Positions 1 to 11,180 of a stretch of 64,000 nucleotides of DNA are shown here, piece after piece (the stretch's first letter is position 1; each line of letters starts with the position of its first letter). The stretch spans positions 4,412,166-4,476,165 of the forward strand of contig NC_087069.1 in the NCBI RefSeq assembly GCF_963678635.1, given 5' to 3'. This DNA is from Symsagittifera roscoffensis. Its lineage: Eukaryota > Xenacoelomorpha > Acoela > Convolutidae. Made by a program: the position numbers and the translations under genes. A model generated the notes under the pieces. It saw only the letters and a program-made list of their open reading frames with translations. It was not told where the DNA came from and did no database searches.

Positions 1-1698
1 CCACTGCTTCAAACTAAAAACATCATTCGCATACTAGCAAAATTACTAACAAACTCGACATAATACACGACATCTTCCTCCACGGTTTTTTCCCCGACGA
101 CTAACAGGTAAGTATAATTTATACATATTTTTCACTAATAAATTTAAAATAAATACTAACCATTCTTTACTCATGTTTCATTTAGATCTTTAGTCTTCAT
201 ACCAGGATCATCTGAAGAAACAAATAAAAACTAAACTTGTTAAAATTCTTCACTTCACTAATATTTTCCACAAGATAAACTGAAAAAATGTATACCAAAT
301 GTAGTAAATTGATTTATAAATTGTTTCCCCAAAAGCAGTAAATTTCATAAAAAAATGAAAATTTGTAATTTAATTTTTCCCCAAAACTAGCAGTAAAATT
401 AAAATTCTATGTATATTGATAAAACGAAAATGCAGTACTAACCTTTTGATATTTTCATTCACTCGCACAAGAATTCTGTCCAAACTCGCACAGCTCGCCC
501 ACGAAGAATTGTTTAAATAATGAATTTCAGTTTCAAGCTTTCACACTCAACAACTCTAGCACGCGATAGCAAGTTTCAAACTTTCCTTTAACCCGGTTGG
601 AAAGGAATTATATACTAAACAAAACTAACCAACGCAGCTTACTAAACACCACAAATCATAGAATAACAGCATGACTAAGAAAAGAAAACCAACGGTACCC
701 AAACCGGATTTACCCAGTTTAAAACTGGATAATTTATTCTTTTGAAGACTATTATAAAGTCTAAGAAAGAAATAATAAAACACAAAAAAGTCGAAAGACA
801 AACCCATACCAAAAACAATTTGATTTTTGAAAAAAGGACACAACCAACGAAACATAAGAAAAACCACCATAAACCCAACATAAAACGTTATCACGTAACA
901 GGACCTCTCACAGAAACCGCACGAAATCATACTCCCACTCCTGGCCTAACCCACCAGAGAGGACGTCCTGAGCATGCTCTATAGCCGGCCTAACCCACCG
1001 CGCTACATCCACGCTTTGTGACCACACTTCTATTTTTAATAAGAGGTACTCAAGGGTGAGTAACTCTTCAAAATAACCGAACTAAAACAAAATGCTTTTG
1101 TGAAAAAAACTAACCAAAATCATAATTAAAACACTGAACTAATAAAATTTATATAAAAATTAAACTATACTTTGCAGTATATAGATCAGCACACAACAAC
1201 AAAGACGAACATCCAAAGACAAAATGAACCCACTACACTTAAAAAAGAATGGCCAACCACAAACCGATATGCCGTCCACAATCAGAAACTGAAAGGATTT
1301 AGAGTACGACTTGACTTCGCAGAAAAGGACTTCATTGAACTAGACCAATGACCACCTCGATGTTCAAATATACGTACAGATCCGAGTTACAAGGCATCCC
1401 CTCCACGCACAATCTCCACGCCATTCCCAGACGAGGTTGAACACAAAAGAAGTTCTCTACATAAAACAGAAAAACTCGTCATAGCAAACCATTTTGAAAT
1501 CAGATTGATTTCATTGGGAAACACCATCGTTTGTCACAAGAAGACACAACGAGTGATGCCCCTCACTCCAGCGTCCTGGAACTTCTCTAACAAGAGAAAC
1601 CGGGCAAGAGTACGATGTTCGCCAAATACCAACGTTCATCATCCATCTTTTGAATTGCAGAAAGACTATTCTAAAAAACTCTGTAAAACCCGGATGGG
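1..1698 (+). mobile_element. A/C-rich region, possible 3' internal part of an LTR retrotransposon
   Basis: This stretch lies directly upstream of an LTR (1699-2111). Much of it has the same A- and C-rich + strand as the retrotransposon at 55364-64000. No long reading frame is present, only short ones: about 24 codons from the ATG at 671, a lysine-rich frame at 742-984, and a frame at 1505-1708 that ends just inside the LTR. A good splice donor (ACAGGTAAGT) occurs near 104-113 and could be a remnant of a spliced transcript. No protease, RT or integrase motif is visible, so if this belongs to the element it is the 3' non-pol or untranslated part. The boundary is uncertain and the assignment rests on position and base composition. 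Confidence 0.35.
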
Positions 1699-2111
1699 TG
1701 GAACCTGATCTAAACTACATTTTATGATTGGATAAATTAGATATTTTACCACTGTAAAGTATTTAATATTAACCAATCATGATCCATCTAACTAACAACC
1801 CACTTATTTGTAAGTGCTGGAATTACTTGTAATTTCAGCACCAGAGAGATTTGAATTTAACTTAGAAATTAGTTGCCTCTCCAAGAGAACTTCAGCAGCC
1901 GCAATAAACCAGTATACCCTAGATCTATTATTGAGCCTAGCAGAGACTAGTTAAACAACCTGAGACTAGATAGTATAAGAGTAAGATTAGGATCGGCATT
2001 AGACTAAGAAGTTGCACGAATCTATCCGGCCGAAAATAAGATAGCGTGACGAGCAGACGGTGTACCCTATCCGAAATTACTCTATGAGTTAACCACATCG
2101 GTTCTAACTCA
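1699..2111 (+). repeat. LTR of the Ty3/gypsy-type element (orphan or 3' LTR)
   Basis: About 413 bp, nearly identical to 55364-55773 apart from scattered substitutions, a 3-bp indel near 1930 and a more diverged stretch in the last 25 bp. It begins TGGAACC and ends CTAACTCA, giving the usual TG...CA ends. An AATAAA is at 1903-1908. The sequence after the LTR has no primer binding site, unlike the copy at 55364, so this is either the 3' LTR of an element extending left of the window or a solo LTR. The 5-bp flanks (ATGGG and AAAGT) do not match, which favours the 3' LTR reading. Confidence 0.8.
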
Positions 2112-3984
2112 AAAGTTTTTCAAAGATTCTTCACGCTTTGACAAAGATCGCAAAGTTTGCTGGGCTTAGGCAATGTGTGAAAAGAGTTTTGTCACTTCTT
2201 GATGTTTTTTGTTAGTATTTTATTCATAATCTTCGTTTCGAAAAAACTTCCAGACGCGTTTTTAGAAGTAAGAGTATACAAGTCGCTCTGACATGCAAAC
2301 TATTTTTTTAAAGTCACACCAGCTCTGGTTTTTTATCTGGTAAGGAACTCAGTCAGAAATAACAAGTAAGCCAGAGTATAGAAGTTTCCAACGGTGCTGA
2401 CAGCAAAAATGTGCAATTGGTTTTACGCAGAAGATAAAGAAAAATATTTATATGTTTGATTGATGGCAAAAGCTATATTAGATGAAAAAAGTGGTAACAT
2501 TAGGTGCTAACCTTTTGATTAAAAAAATGATAATTTTAGCAGACCTTGCATGTGATTAATTACGGCATTTCATTGCTACATCTTAGTTACAGGTAACATG
2601 ATTCAAACAGCCAAACATCAGTAAAAGAGTGAACGCGGCAGTCGCACCAAAGTGTCTTGAGCTTGCCAACAGCGGGTAGGACTTTTTAAGATAACTAGAA
2701 CCGGTTATCGCCGTCAAGCTCCGATGCGCACGTATAGCACTATTCGACGACCAATTTTGTCTAATATATACAGCCGTGCATGGCACACTCCAAAACGACT
2801 ATTAAAAACATTCCTGAAAGCGAGAGTAACCGGGTCGACAAAAATGTCTTTCAAACAAATTCATACTATGAAAAAAAAAATTTGTATAGAGCTTTAAACA
2901 ATTTCATAGACCCAAAGAAACTATATGAAAAAATTGAATTACTTTTTTTCCATACTATGAAAAATAAAAAACTATTCTTTGCCCTATTTTTTAAATCGTG
3001 TGAAGTTATCAAAAGCAATTTTTCTATTTTATGAAATTCTATGATAAATAAATTTCCATACTCTAAGATATTGTTTGATAGGCAATTATCCAGAACTGAA
3101 ATTGCAAAAATAACATTTGTTTTTTTGTTCATTTAAAAACACACTAATCAAGGATTTCTATCCAAAGAAAACCCAAAAAGTGAGTGGCAGTTACCACGCA
3201 GATGAGCTGCATTTAGTGAAACTAGCCATTCAATTTGAAGTTAACATAATCGCTCAGAGCTAATAACTAAATTTGTTGCAAATGGCTGGAAATTTTTTAC
3301 TTTGAAAACTTTGGTGATTGAAAAAATATTTAAGCATATAGGTTCATCTTAGCATTTGAAAAAAAATGAAAGTTGTATTTCGAAAAACAAACACAGGCAT
3401 GTTATTTTTGGTGTTAAAAAACTCAACCTGGACTACGTTACAGACACAAAATATTGAAATTTCCGGTCAATTTTTATTATTTGTAGAAAGTTTTTTTTTG
3501 AGCACGGAAGCGAGTTTGCAATCAAAAAATTTTTAAGACATACAAATTGAAATTGTGTCCCTAAAAATAATGTTTTTTTGTTTTTTTTTGGGTCCAAAAC
3601 TCATCCTGGACTACGTTTTAGACAAAAAAATGTCAAATTTTGCGTGCGATTTTTTTTCTAAAATATTTTTTTAGAGCAAAGAAGCGATTTTGCAATCAAA
3701 AAAGAAAAAAATTACCTCTAACTTTTCTTTTCTATCAAAAATTGCAGATCATACATTTTTTATTATTGAATTTTTTGATGAACATTTTTACATAAAAATT
3801 TTTTTGAGGTGAAAGTTGCTCTCATGTAACTAGGGCTACCAGTAAAATGTAACTTTTCAGATAGCAGATTCCGCAAAAAGGACGCTCTCTTTGTTCTTCT
3901 TTTGTTCTTTCTTTTTCTTTGATTGTCCCAAGAGTTTTTTAACGTGTTTAAAATTTGTCTCCTGAAACCAGGAACATAAAAACA
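2112..3984. other. Non-coding, AT-rich; diverged tandem duplication
   Basis: I see no supportable gene. Two diverged copies of a segment of about 150-170 bp lie at about 3393-3540 and 3563-3710. They share CCTGGACTACGTT, GACA, and GAAGCGA followed by TTTGCAATCAAAAAA. Scattered remnants of repeat family C (mirrored CATACTATGAAAAA stretches) lie at 2865-3060. Confidence 0.5.
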
Positions 3985-4200
3985 CTAAATTAGGCGCCTA
4001 TCCAGTATACAGTTTGACCTCGTAGTATTTTGATTGAAAAAAACCTAACATACAATTCCATTCTATGAAAGTGGTGTAATAAACAATTTTTCCATAGAAT
4101 CCCCACTTGAAGTTATATGATAAGCATTTTTCTTGTAATGAAGTCAAAAACGGTATTCTGATTAGCAACAAAACAAAATATCCCTTCAATTTTGTTATCC
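3985..4200. repeat. Degenerate fragment of repeat family C
   Basis: It contains GTTTGACCTCG, ACATACAATTCCATTCTATG and the inverted counterpart ATATGATAAGCATTTTTC, the signature of the inverted subterminal motifs of family C (better copies at 29858-30479 and 38547-39442). Both ends are eroded. Confidence 0.45.
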
Positions 4201-4504
4201 CTTCCTATTTCTCAGGGGCTCGAGACTACCCAAGGGTTCCCCTTTTTGGTACTATTTGAAGACATTAATTTTTGACTGATCCTGAAATTATTGGGCGCCA
4301 ATATGTGTTTTTTATCCGTGATATGCCATGGAAGGGAACGAAGGAAACAATTAACTAAAATTGAGCTCAAATGGGCTCTTTTGGGTAGAATTTTATGCGT
4401 TAGCCCGGAAAACAACCGTACTACAAATTTATCTCTCCAATTTTCCTCGTAAAATGGTAAATGAGCCTAGTTTTTTTAATCTAGACTCCTGTTTTGGTTT
4501 CATT

Positions 4505-4871
4505 CAGGGGCGGATTTAGGAGGGGGGGCATGGTAGCGGACGCTATCCCCCCCCCCTCAGAGATTCAAAACCTTTTCTAAAGGCGCCTTTGGCGCCAATA
4601 TATACTAATTTTGAGGGAGAGCGCGCGCCGAAAAACGCGATTTTTTGGTAATTATTTTTAAAAAAATAGCCTAAAAACGTTTTTTTTTTTGGTCCATTTT
4701 TTCAAAATTTTGTCTGCGGCGCTGAAATTTTGGTCGAAACAGGGTTTTTTTTACTACTTTAGGAGAGCTCAAAAAATCAATTTGGTCGACCTAAGAAAAA
4801 GGTCGACAAAACTTTCGGATTTTTTTTAAAAATCCGATCCCCCCCTCGAGAAAATCCTAGATCCGCCCCTG
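4505..4871 (+). mobile_element. hAT-type MITE, copy 1
   Basis: This 367-bp element has terminal inverted repeats, CAGGGGCGGATTTAGG at the left and CCTAGATCCGCCCCTG at the right. It is flanked by a perfect 8-bp direct repeat GTTTCATT at 4497-4504 and 4872-4879. An 8-bp duplication and CAG-starting ends are characteristic of the hAT superfamily. There is no transposase ORF, so it is non-autonomous. Internal landmarks shared by all copies are a palindrome GGCGCCTTTGGCGCC and a GGTCGACC...GGTCGACAAAA segment. Runs of G and C lie just inside each end. Confidence 0.92.
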
Positions 4872-4879
4872 GTTTCATT

Positions 4880-5743
4880 GTATTTTTTGTGACAAGCCGG
4901 GAAAAATTAATCTTAAAATGTGCTCATTCAATCCTCTCTGTTGGAAAAATTTTGGCAAAAGTTTTGACCCGGGTCGATACCAGAGCACAGCAGAATTGAA
5001 TGCTAATGTAATTACTGGGTTTTATTCTTATATTCTTGAACTTAGTGATTAAATTGAATCAATCCCATTACCCTGATTTTTTTTTGATTTGGTGAAGATG
5101 TTGTAAAAGCAGTGGGAGTTTAGTAAGGGGTGTACATATTGTTTGAGTAACCGAGTGCTGTTTGGTAATACTTGCTATGGTTTTTGCTCGTTTTTAGAGC
5201 CTCTTCGTGAAACTTTAAAAAAGACTGAAAAGTATCAAATCGACGCTAATTATCAACAGCTATAAATTCAAAAACGTAATACCCGCTTTTAAGAAAAGTG
5301 AAAACGAATCGATTATAACGGATTTTTGTGGTCTAAAATGTTTTAAGTATAATCGATTCTCATGTTTTGCTCAGACGAAAAATTGGACTAAAAATAGTTT
5401 TAATCCATTTTTTTCCGCAAAAACTTAATGCATTATAACTCATTTAAAATCCAATATGATGGATAAAATAATAAGTAGAAAAACATTAAAATGTTTTTTT
5501 TTCACTTTCCTTTGTTTCGCTTCGTTTTAAAATGCATTATAATTAATTTGAAATCCATTATAACGGATTATATAAAAAGTAGAAAATCACACTGAAATGG
5601 ATTTTTTTGTCACTTTCCTTGTTTGGCTCCGTTTGTGAAAAAGCAATAGAAAACATGAATTGATAACAAAACACGTTCTAAAATCACAAATGATAATTCA
5701 GAAAACATATCAGTTTATATTCAAAATAAATGTAGTTTTATTT
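4880..5743. other. Non-coding; ATTATAAC-rich diverged tandem repeat
   Basis: No gene is supported. Two diverged copies of a unit of about 100 bp lie at about 5428-5528 and 5530-5635. Each starts with AATGCATTATAA and ends with TCACTTTCCTT...TTTG...CTTCG or CTCCG. The surrounding DNA (5280-5350) carries further CGATTATAACG-type motifs. Confidence 0.45.
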
Positions 5744-6020
5744 CGACAAGGATCGGAATGGCGCATCGGAGGGGGGTCGTGCTCCCCCTACACTGAACTG
5801 CACATCATCTGCTTCGTCGTTATTATGAGACCCTCCTCTCGGATATCCCCCACTCTAGGACTGGATGGACGGCCAGACTGTTTGATGATGTTGTATTAGC
5901 TGCCTCCCACAATGGGCGATTTTGAGTAACAGTATTGCAGGGATCTCTGCCGCGTCGTGTGGTGCGAGAGAGGACTCGGTCTCTCCGAGGGAAGCGGACG
6001 GTGGTCGGTGGGGTGAATGA
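5744..6020. other. GC-rich island of unknown nature
   Basis: A block of about 280 bp that is clearly richer in G and C, and in CpG, than its surroundings, with sharp edges. On the + strand a short frame ends at 5899. On the minus strand an open stretch of about 38 codons ends with TAA near 5733 and contains an acidic run followed by a GGARPPSDAP-like stretch, preceded by a possible splice acceptor. I cannot assign it. Candidates are a last exon of a minus-strand gene, the end of a LINE, or a promoter island. Confidence 0.35.
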
Positions 6021-6117
6021 GAACTCAGGGTTAAATAATTAAGCGTGAATTATTTTTAGACAGAAAGAAAAGTTAACAAAAGTGAAAAAAAAATCTATTT
6101 TATTGCCCGGGTCGAGA

Positions 6118-6345
6118 TCCCGCTCAAAAACCGCTCAAGATATGAGCGGTTGAGCGGTTTTCCAGCAAGATTTCAGCGGTTGTAGCGGTTTGAGCGGTCT
6201 GGGTGGTTTTCTTGGAAAAACCGCTCAAACCGCTCAAATCTTGCTTAAAAACCGCTCAAAAACTGCTCATTTTTTGCGGTGGTTTTTGAACGGTTTTTCA
6301 AGCAAGATTTGAGCAGTTTTTAAGCGGCTTTTGAGCGGTCTTATG
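6118..6345. repeat. Dense array of ACCGCTC / GAGCGGT motifs in both orientations
   Basis: Within about 230 bp the heptamer ACCGCTC or its complement GAGCGGT, or one-base variants, recurs about fifteen times. Many are spaced about ten bases apart as ACCGCTCAAA. A larger inverted structure is present: GCAAGATTT near 6167 and 6304 faces AAATCTTGC near 6236, each beside GAGCGGT/ACCGCTC blocks. The region can fold into nested hairpins. No coding potential is seen. Confidence 0.7.
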
Positions 6346-6537
6346 AAGAAAATCGAATCAAACCATCAAAAGGCCTGGAAAGGTAATGTGACGCTAAGAT
6401 GCAGTTGAAGTACTATCTACAATTTAAAAAATGTGCTTAACCGTTCTCAACTCAAGCAAGATATTTTTCGATATCTAGACCACAAACAATGTGAGCGACC
6501 TTTTTCAAATGCTCGAGCAAAATAACCACTAGAAAAT

Positions 6538-6636
6538 TTGTATGTATGTATGTATGTAAGTATGTATTTATGTATGTAAGTATGTATGTATGTATGTATG
6601 TATGTATGTATGTATGTATGTATGTATGTATGTATG
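6538..6636 (+). repeat. (ATGT)n microsatellite, left part
   Basis: Tetranucleotide repeat TATG/GTAT with a few interruptions (TAAG and TTTA). It continues after the MITE at 6637-6943, so it is the left piece of a single array split by the insertion. Confidence 0.95.
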
Positions 6637-6943
6637 CAGGGGCGGATCTAGGATTTTCTCGAAGGGGGGGGGGGCGGATTTTCAAAAAGAAATCGAAAAC
6701 TTTGACGACCATTTTTTTTAAGGTCGACCAAATTGATTTTTTGAGCTCTCCCAGAGCTCTCCCAAAATCAGTCAAAAAAAGCGTTTTTAGGCATAGCCGA
6801 AGGCGCCTTTAGAAAAATTTTAGGGTCGGTCGGCCAAAAATGGATTTCTTAAAAAGTACCAAAGGGGAAACCCTTTGGGTCGGCAGGGTGTCGAATCCCT
6901 GAGGTGGAGGGGCGTCCGCCCCCCCCCCCTAAATCCGCCCCTG
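6637..6943 (-). mobile_element. hAT-type MITE, copy 2, inserted inside the microsatellite
   Basis: 307 bp, starting CAGGGGCGGATCTAGG and ending CTAAATCCGCCCCTG, in the opposite orientation to copy 1. It is flanked by TATGTATG (6629-6636) and AATGTATG (6944-6951), a 7/8 match expected for an 8-bp target duplication within the tetranucleotide array. The internal part is shorter than in copy 1. Reading frames across it are not coding. Confidence 0.9.
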
Positions 6944-7623
6944 AATGTATGTATGTATGTATGTATGTATGTATGTATGTATGTATGTATGTATGTTTGT
7001 ATGTATGTATGTATGTATGTATGTATGTATGTATGTATGTATGTATGTATGTATGTATGTATGTATGTATGTATGTATGTATGTATGTATGTATGTATGT
7101 ATGTATGTATGTATGTATGTATGTATGTATGTATGTATGTATGTATGTATGTATGTATGTATGTATGTATGTATGTATGTATGTATGTATGTATGTATGT
7201 ATGTATGTATGTATGTATGTATGTATGTATGTATGTATGTATGTATGTATGTATGTATGTATGTATGTATGTATGTATGTATGTATGTATGTATGTATGT
7301 ATGTATGTATGTATGTATGTATGTATGTATGTATGTATGTATGTATGTATGTATGTATGTATGTATGTATGTATGTATGTATGTATGTATGTATGTATGT
7401 ATGTATGTATGTATGTATGTATGTATGTATGTATGTATGTATGTATGTATGTATGTATGTATGTATGTATGTATGTATGTATGTATGTATGTATGTATGT
7501 ATGTATGTATGTATGTATGTATGTATGTATGTATGTATGTATGTATGTATGTATGTATGTATGTATGTATGTATGTATGTATGTATGTATGTATGTATGT
7601 ATGTATGTATGCATGTATGTATG
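6944..7623 (+). repeat. (ATGT)n microsatellite, right part
   Basis: About 680 bp of almost perfect ATGT repeat, with one TTTG variant near 6996 and one GCATG near 7611. Reading frames repeating Met-Tyr-Val-Cys or Ile-His-Thr-Tyr are artefacts of the 4-bp period, which shows all three frames in turn without a stop. Confidence 0.98.
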
Positions 7624-7802
7624 ATCTATCCGCATGATCTATTCTCAAATATCGAATCCGAACAAGTTAGCATACAAGGAAACTTGTCTCAACGTGATTG
7701 AGACAACTGATTCGTAAACTGTTAATTCCAGTTCTGCGTTTTTGGCGCAAACACTTTGTCTTGATAGTGACAAGTTCACTTTACCAACAAAAATTAGCAT
7801 TA

Positions 7803-7960
7803 CCCGGGTTGACCTCTTTAGAAAAAAAATGCTTATCATACATTTCTATAAAAAAACGCTTATCATACAATTCCATTCATGCAATCCTTTTTTTCGAGTC
7901 AACAAAATACATTTTTACTCCATGGAGTAAAAATGTATTTTGTTGCCTCGAAAAATAGAA
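7803..7960 (+). repeat. Truncated family C element ending in a long palindrome
   Basis: It begins CCCGGGTTGACCTC, the family C terminus, followed by two ATGCTTATCATACA-like motifs. It runs into a nearly perfect palindrome at 7890-7955 centred on CCATGG, with one mismatch pair. The matching right terminus GGTCAACCCGG is not present nearby. Confidence 0.6.
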
Positions 7961-9234
7961 ACACTAGAATCCGTTTTTAATTGATTATAATCGATTTTTT
8001 TGCACTTTTGTGGGCAATGACATTGAAACTCATTTATTATCAATTTTTATTCACGGAACTCCAATGCGCGTATTGAGCTCAGTGTTTTACTTTGACTCGG
8101 TTTTTGCATTAAAATCAACCTAGTAGTTTTTTAAACAAAACCTCAAATCATCTAAAAATACTACGCTTATACCTTCTGATTTTGGTTTGTCATTGTTTAA
8201 CCTGCTCAGCCTGAGCAAGTTAATGCCTAGTGTTGATTTTTTTGATTAATTAATTTTATTTTTGCGCCCATGAAGCTACTGCGTAATACATAGATAGCTA
8301 CACTGGGCAGTTTATTGTGCAAAAAGTCTCTTGTAATTTTGTGTTTTGATGTAAGTTTGGGTTTTAAGTCGATGTTTATGTCACTGGTGCAGTTGTTGTC
8401 GTCGTTGGCGATAGTCTAGAACCCAGGATGGAAACATGACGTGGAGTCACAGTAGAAAAACAACAAGAAAATCATATGACTTCATCAAACAGCGAGAAAC
8501 TTCATTATTTTAGTGCAAAATGTTGGCCCAAAATTGGGTTAAAAATCATAGTTTCCATAATACTTTTCTAAATTTTTCGTCAAATTGGTTTTTTAATCAA
8601 TTATTTCATGAATTGTTTAAAATTTTAGGCGCAAAATATGATTTTTTTTCTCTTTTTTTCATGTTTTTTGCCTAAAATCTGACCTAGATTGCACGCACCA
8701 CTGACAATCTTATTACCCTGATCCACTTAATGTGCTTCTGTAGAGACTATGAACAGTTGCAAACCAATGATTCTGAGACCGTTTTCCTGATAGTGTCAAT
8801 TTCATCATTGTTTTCTGCAACAAAAATTTTATTATTCAATATAATCTATCCATTTACATCTGTGGATTATAACGTGATCCAAAATGAAAACGATCAAATT
8901 ACTCAATTTCATTGCTTTTTTTCATACCTAATGTTACAGAAAATCAGTGGTAGTGAGAAACTTTTTTTGTTTGATAGTAGACTACAATCTGCATCCAGTT
9001 TAAAGCATTACCAATCGATTATATTACAATTTTAGTACCAGTTTTACTAAAACGGAGAAAAAATCTGTTATCAAGAATTAATAAATGACTAGAGCCTCTC
9101 CCTTTGAAATGAAAATTAAAATCTTTTTCATACGTTTCATTAATCCAGTTTTCTTTCGCTTAACTTTAATTGATTGTTTTTCATACGTTTTTTTTCGATT
9201 TCTAATTTACTTGCAATGCCCAAAAAAAACAATT
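7961..9234. other. No gene seen
   Basis: AT-rich DNA with short random frames only. The longest (8730-9035) has no recognisable composition or motif. CGATTATAA-like motifs occur near 7980-8000. Confidence 0.4.
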
Positions 9235-9387
9235 TTGATTGATTAGACTAGTTTATAACCCATTTTGTTTGACCATGTTGTCTTCGACCTTGCATCTGAG
9301 TTGATTATAAGGCATAAATATTTCAGATGCTAGGTCGAAGACAACATGGTCAAACAAAAGGGGTTATAATCGTGTCTAATCAATCAA
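9235..9387. repeat. Long inverted repeat (foldback, arms about 62 bp)
   Basis: The left arm at 9235-9299 and the right arm at 9324-9387 are near-perfect inverted copies, including TTGACCATGTTGTCTTCGAC against GTCGAAGACAACATGGTCAA, separated by about 24 bp. The arms end in TTGATTGATTAGAC / GTCTAATCAATCAA. It could be a short foldback MITE or form a cruciform or hairpin RNA. No coding content. Confidence 0.85.
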
Positions 9388-10214
9388 GGTTTTCATAGAC
9401 GTTGAACTACGTAAAAAACACGGAACTTGTTTCAGTAGTTTTCTAGTCAATTATAACGCTTTATAATTGGAATTGTTTCATGATGTATTTTTAGCACCAA
9501 AGTATCAGCACAATGTTTTCGTTTCATGATTTTGTGAAGGGTTATTTTAACAAACCGCTAGAACTTTTCAATTAAAATGAGTGAATCTCAAAAGTTTTTT
9601 GTATCGTGGTAAAATTTTGTGTTCAAATCAACCAAAATTTTACAAGACATCTTATTTTCAGAAGTTGTGTAATCGACAGACGAATCATATCCTATAAGCT
9701 ACGAATAAAAATAGTAAAAAAAATATATTTTTCTATACTAGCTATAATAAATAATGATGGATTATAAAACGCTACAATCTCTCGGCAAGCATCATGGCTA
9801 TAGTCGTTTATAAATCCTTTCAACACCTAAGTTTATTGATTATAATCATTATAATTGTCAAAAAATTATCATATAATCTAATATAATCAAATACCTAAGC
9901 CCCAATCTGGCTGTGGGACTCATTGGATGAGATTTGATTTCTTCAAACAATACGTTTAAAGTATATCAGGTCAGATTTGTTGTTAAACATTTGGTAAACT
10001 TCAAAAAAAACACTGAACATGTTTTTTTTAATTTTAAATTGACTTTTAATCCCATGCCCTTTGTAAATTAAAAAGTGTGTATTTAGCATCTACCAAACAA
10101 CTTCAAAAAGCTTGCTCTACACCTAATTAACCCAATTTATATCGCTATTAAGGCTAGTAGGTTGATTGGTTGAAGGGTGAACTTTAAGGTTCCGATTATT
10201 GAAAATGGGGAGGA

Positions 10215-10670
10215 ACTTCGTATTCGGGTGTGTTTTAGTTTTTTTGCTTTTTGTTTTCCTCGCAAAAACAGGTACCACAAAAAATGATATGACTGGATTG
10301 AGTGATATATCATATTGAAGCCTTTTGAGACGTGACTCGAACGACATTAAATTTCTCCCAAAAGTTTCATCAGTCTTTAGAAAAAGCGGTTTGAAATTTT
10401 TGATTTTTTGTCTCAATTTGAGCGAATAAAGCAAACGAAAAACAGGCTTACAACAGCTCAATTAGATAAACTTTAAAATTTAAGCCTTCAATACTTAAAA
10501 CTCAGCAACTTAAAACTTTTTTCTTTTCCTAGTCATATTTAAAAGTTAAAATTATAGTTATACATCAGATTTTTTTATCACCCCACGCAGAAAAAAATTA
10601 AGCTTGGTTTTTTTTTTAAAAGACTACGGTCGGAACAATCTGTATACTTGCACAGTAACAGGCTTTGAAA
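10215..10670 (+). repeat. Repeat family D, copy 1
   Basis: Shared with 42565-43252: TTCGGGTGTGTTTTAG, CACAAAAAATGATATGACTG-like sequence, ATATCATATTGAAGCC, ACGTGACTCGAACGACATT, and at the far end GACTACGGTCGGAAC followed by GCACAGTAACAGGCT. This copy is shorter and lacks the inverted repeat found inside the other. A minus-strand frame of 112 codons (10123-10461) lies within it but is not maintained in the second copy. Confidence 0.6.
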
Positions 10671-10980
10671 CAGGAAAAAAAAGTTGGCGTTCAAAACTAG
10701 TCAAAAATACATATTTTCCTATTGTCTTACATTCCGTTGAACGTTCGTTGACTTGTAACAAGGTACTTAGTTTGTAATAAAAAACATGTCAAAAACTATT
10801 CAGAGCTTCAAAAATAAATGGCAGAAATCTGTTGAATACATTTCACCAGGATTTGTTTGTTCCTGTAAACATACCACTGACTGCATTTGTATAGTATATA
10901 CAAAGAAAGAAACAATTGATGTAGATGTCAGTTTAACATCCGTGTGTAACAAGTTATAATTATTAACAATTTTCGCAACC

Positions 10981-11180
10981 NNNNNNNNNNNNNNNNNNNN
11001 NNNNNNNNNNNNNNNNNNNNNNNNNNNNNNNNNNNNNNNNNNNNNNNNNNNNNNNNNNNNNNNNNNNNNNNNNNNNNNNNNNNNNNNNNNNNNNNNNNNN
11101 NNNNNNNNNNNNNNNNNNNNNNNNNNNNNNNNNNNNNNNNNNNNNNNNNNNNNNNNNNNNNNNNNNNNNNNNNNNNNNNN
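10981..11180. other. Assembly gap (200 N)
   Basis: Exactly 200 undetermined bases, probably a nominal gap size. Frames drawn across it have no meaning. Confidence 0.99.

Noticed and set aside
6820-7701. Long frames of about 230-270 codons on both strands (Met-Tyr-Val-Cys and Ile-His-Thr-Tyr repeats)
   Set aside because: They are by-products of the 4-bp ATGT repeat, which gives stop-free frames in all phases.
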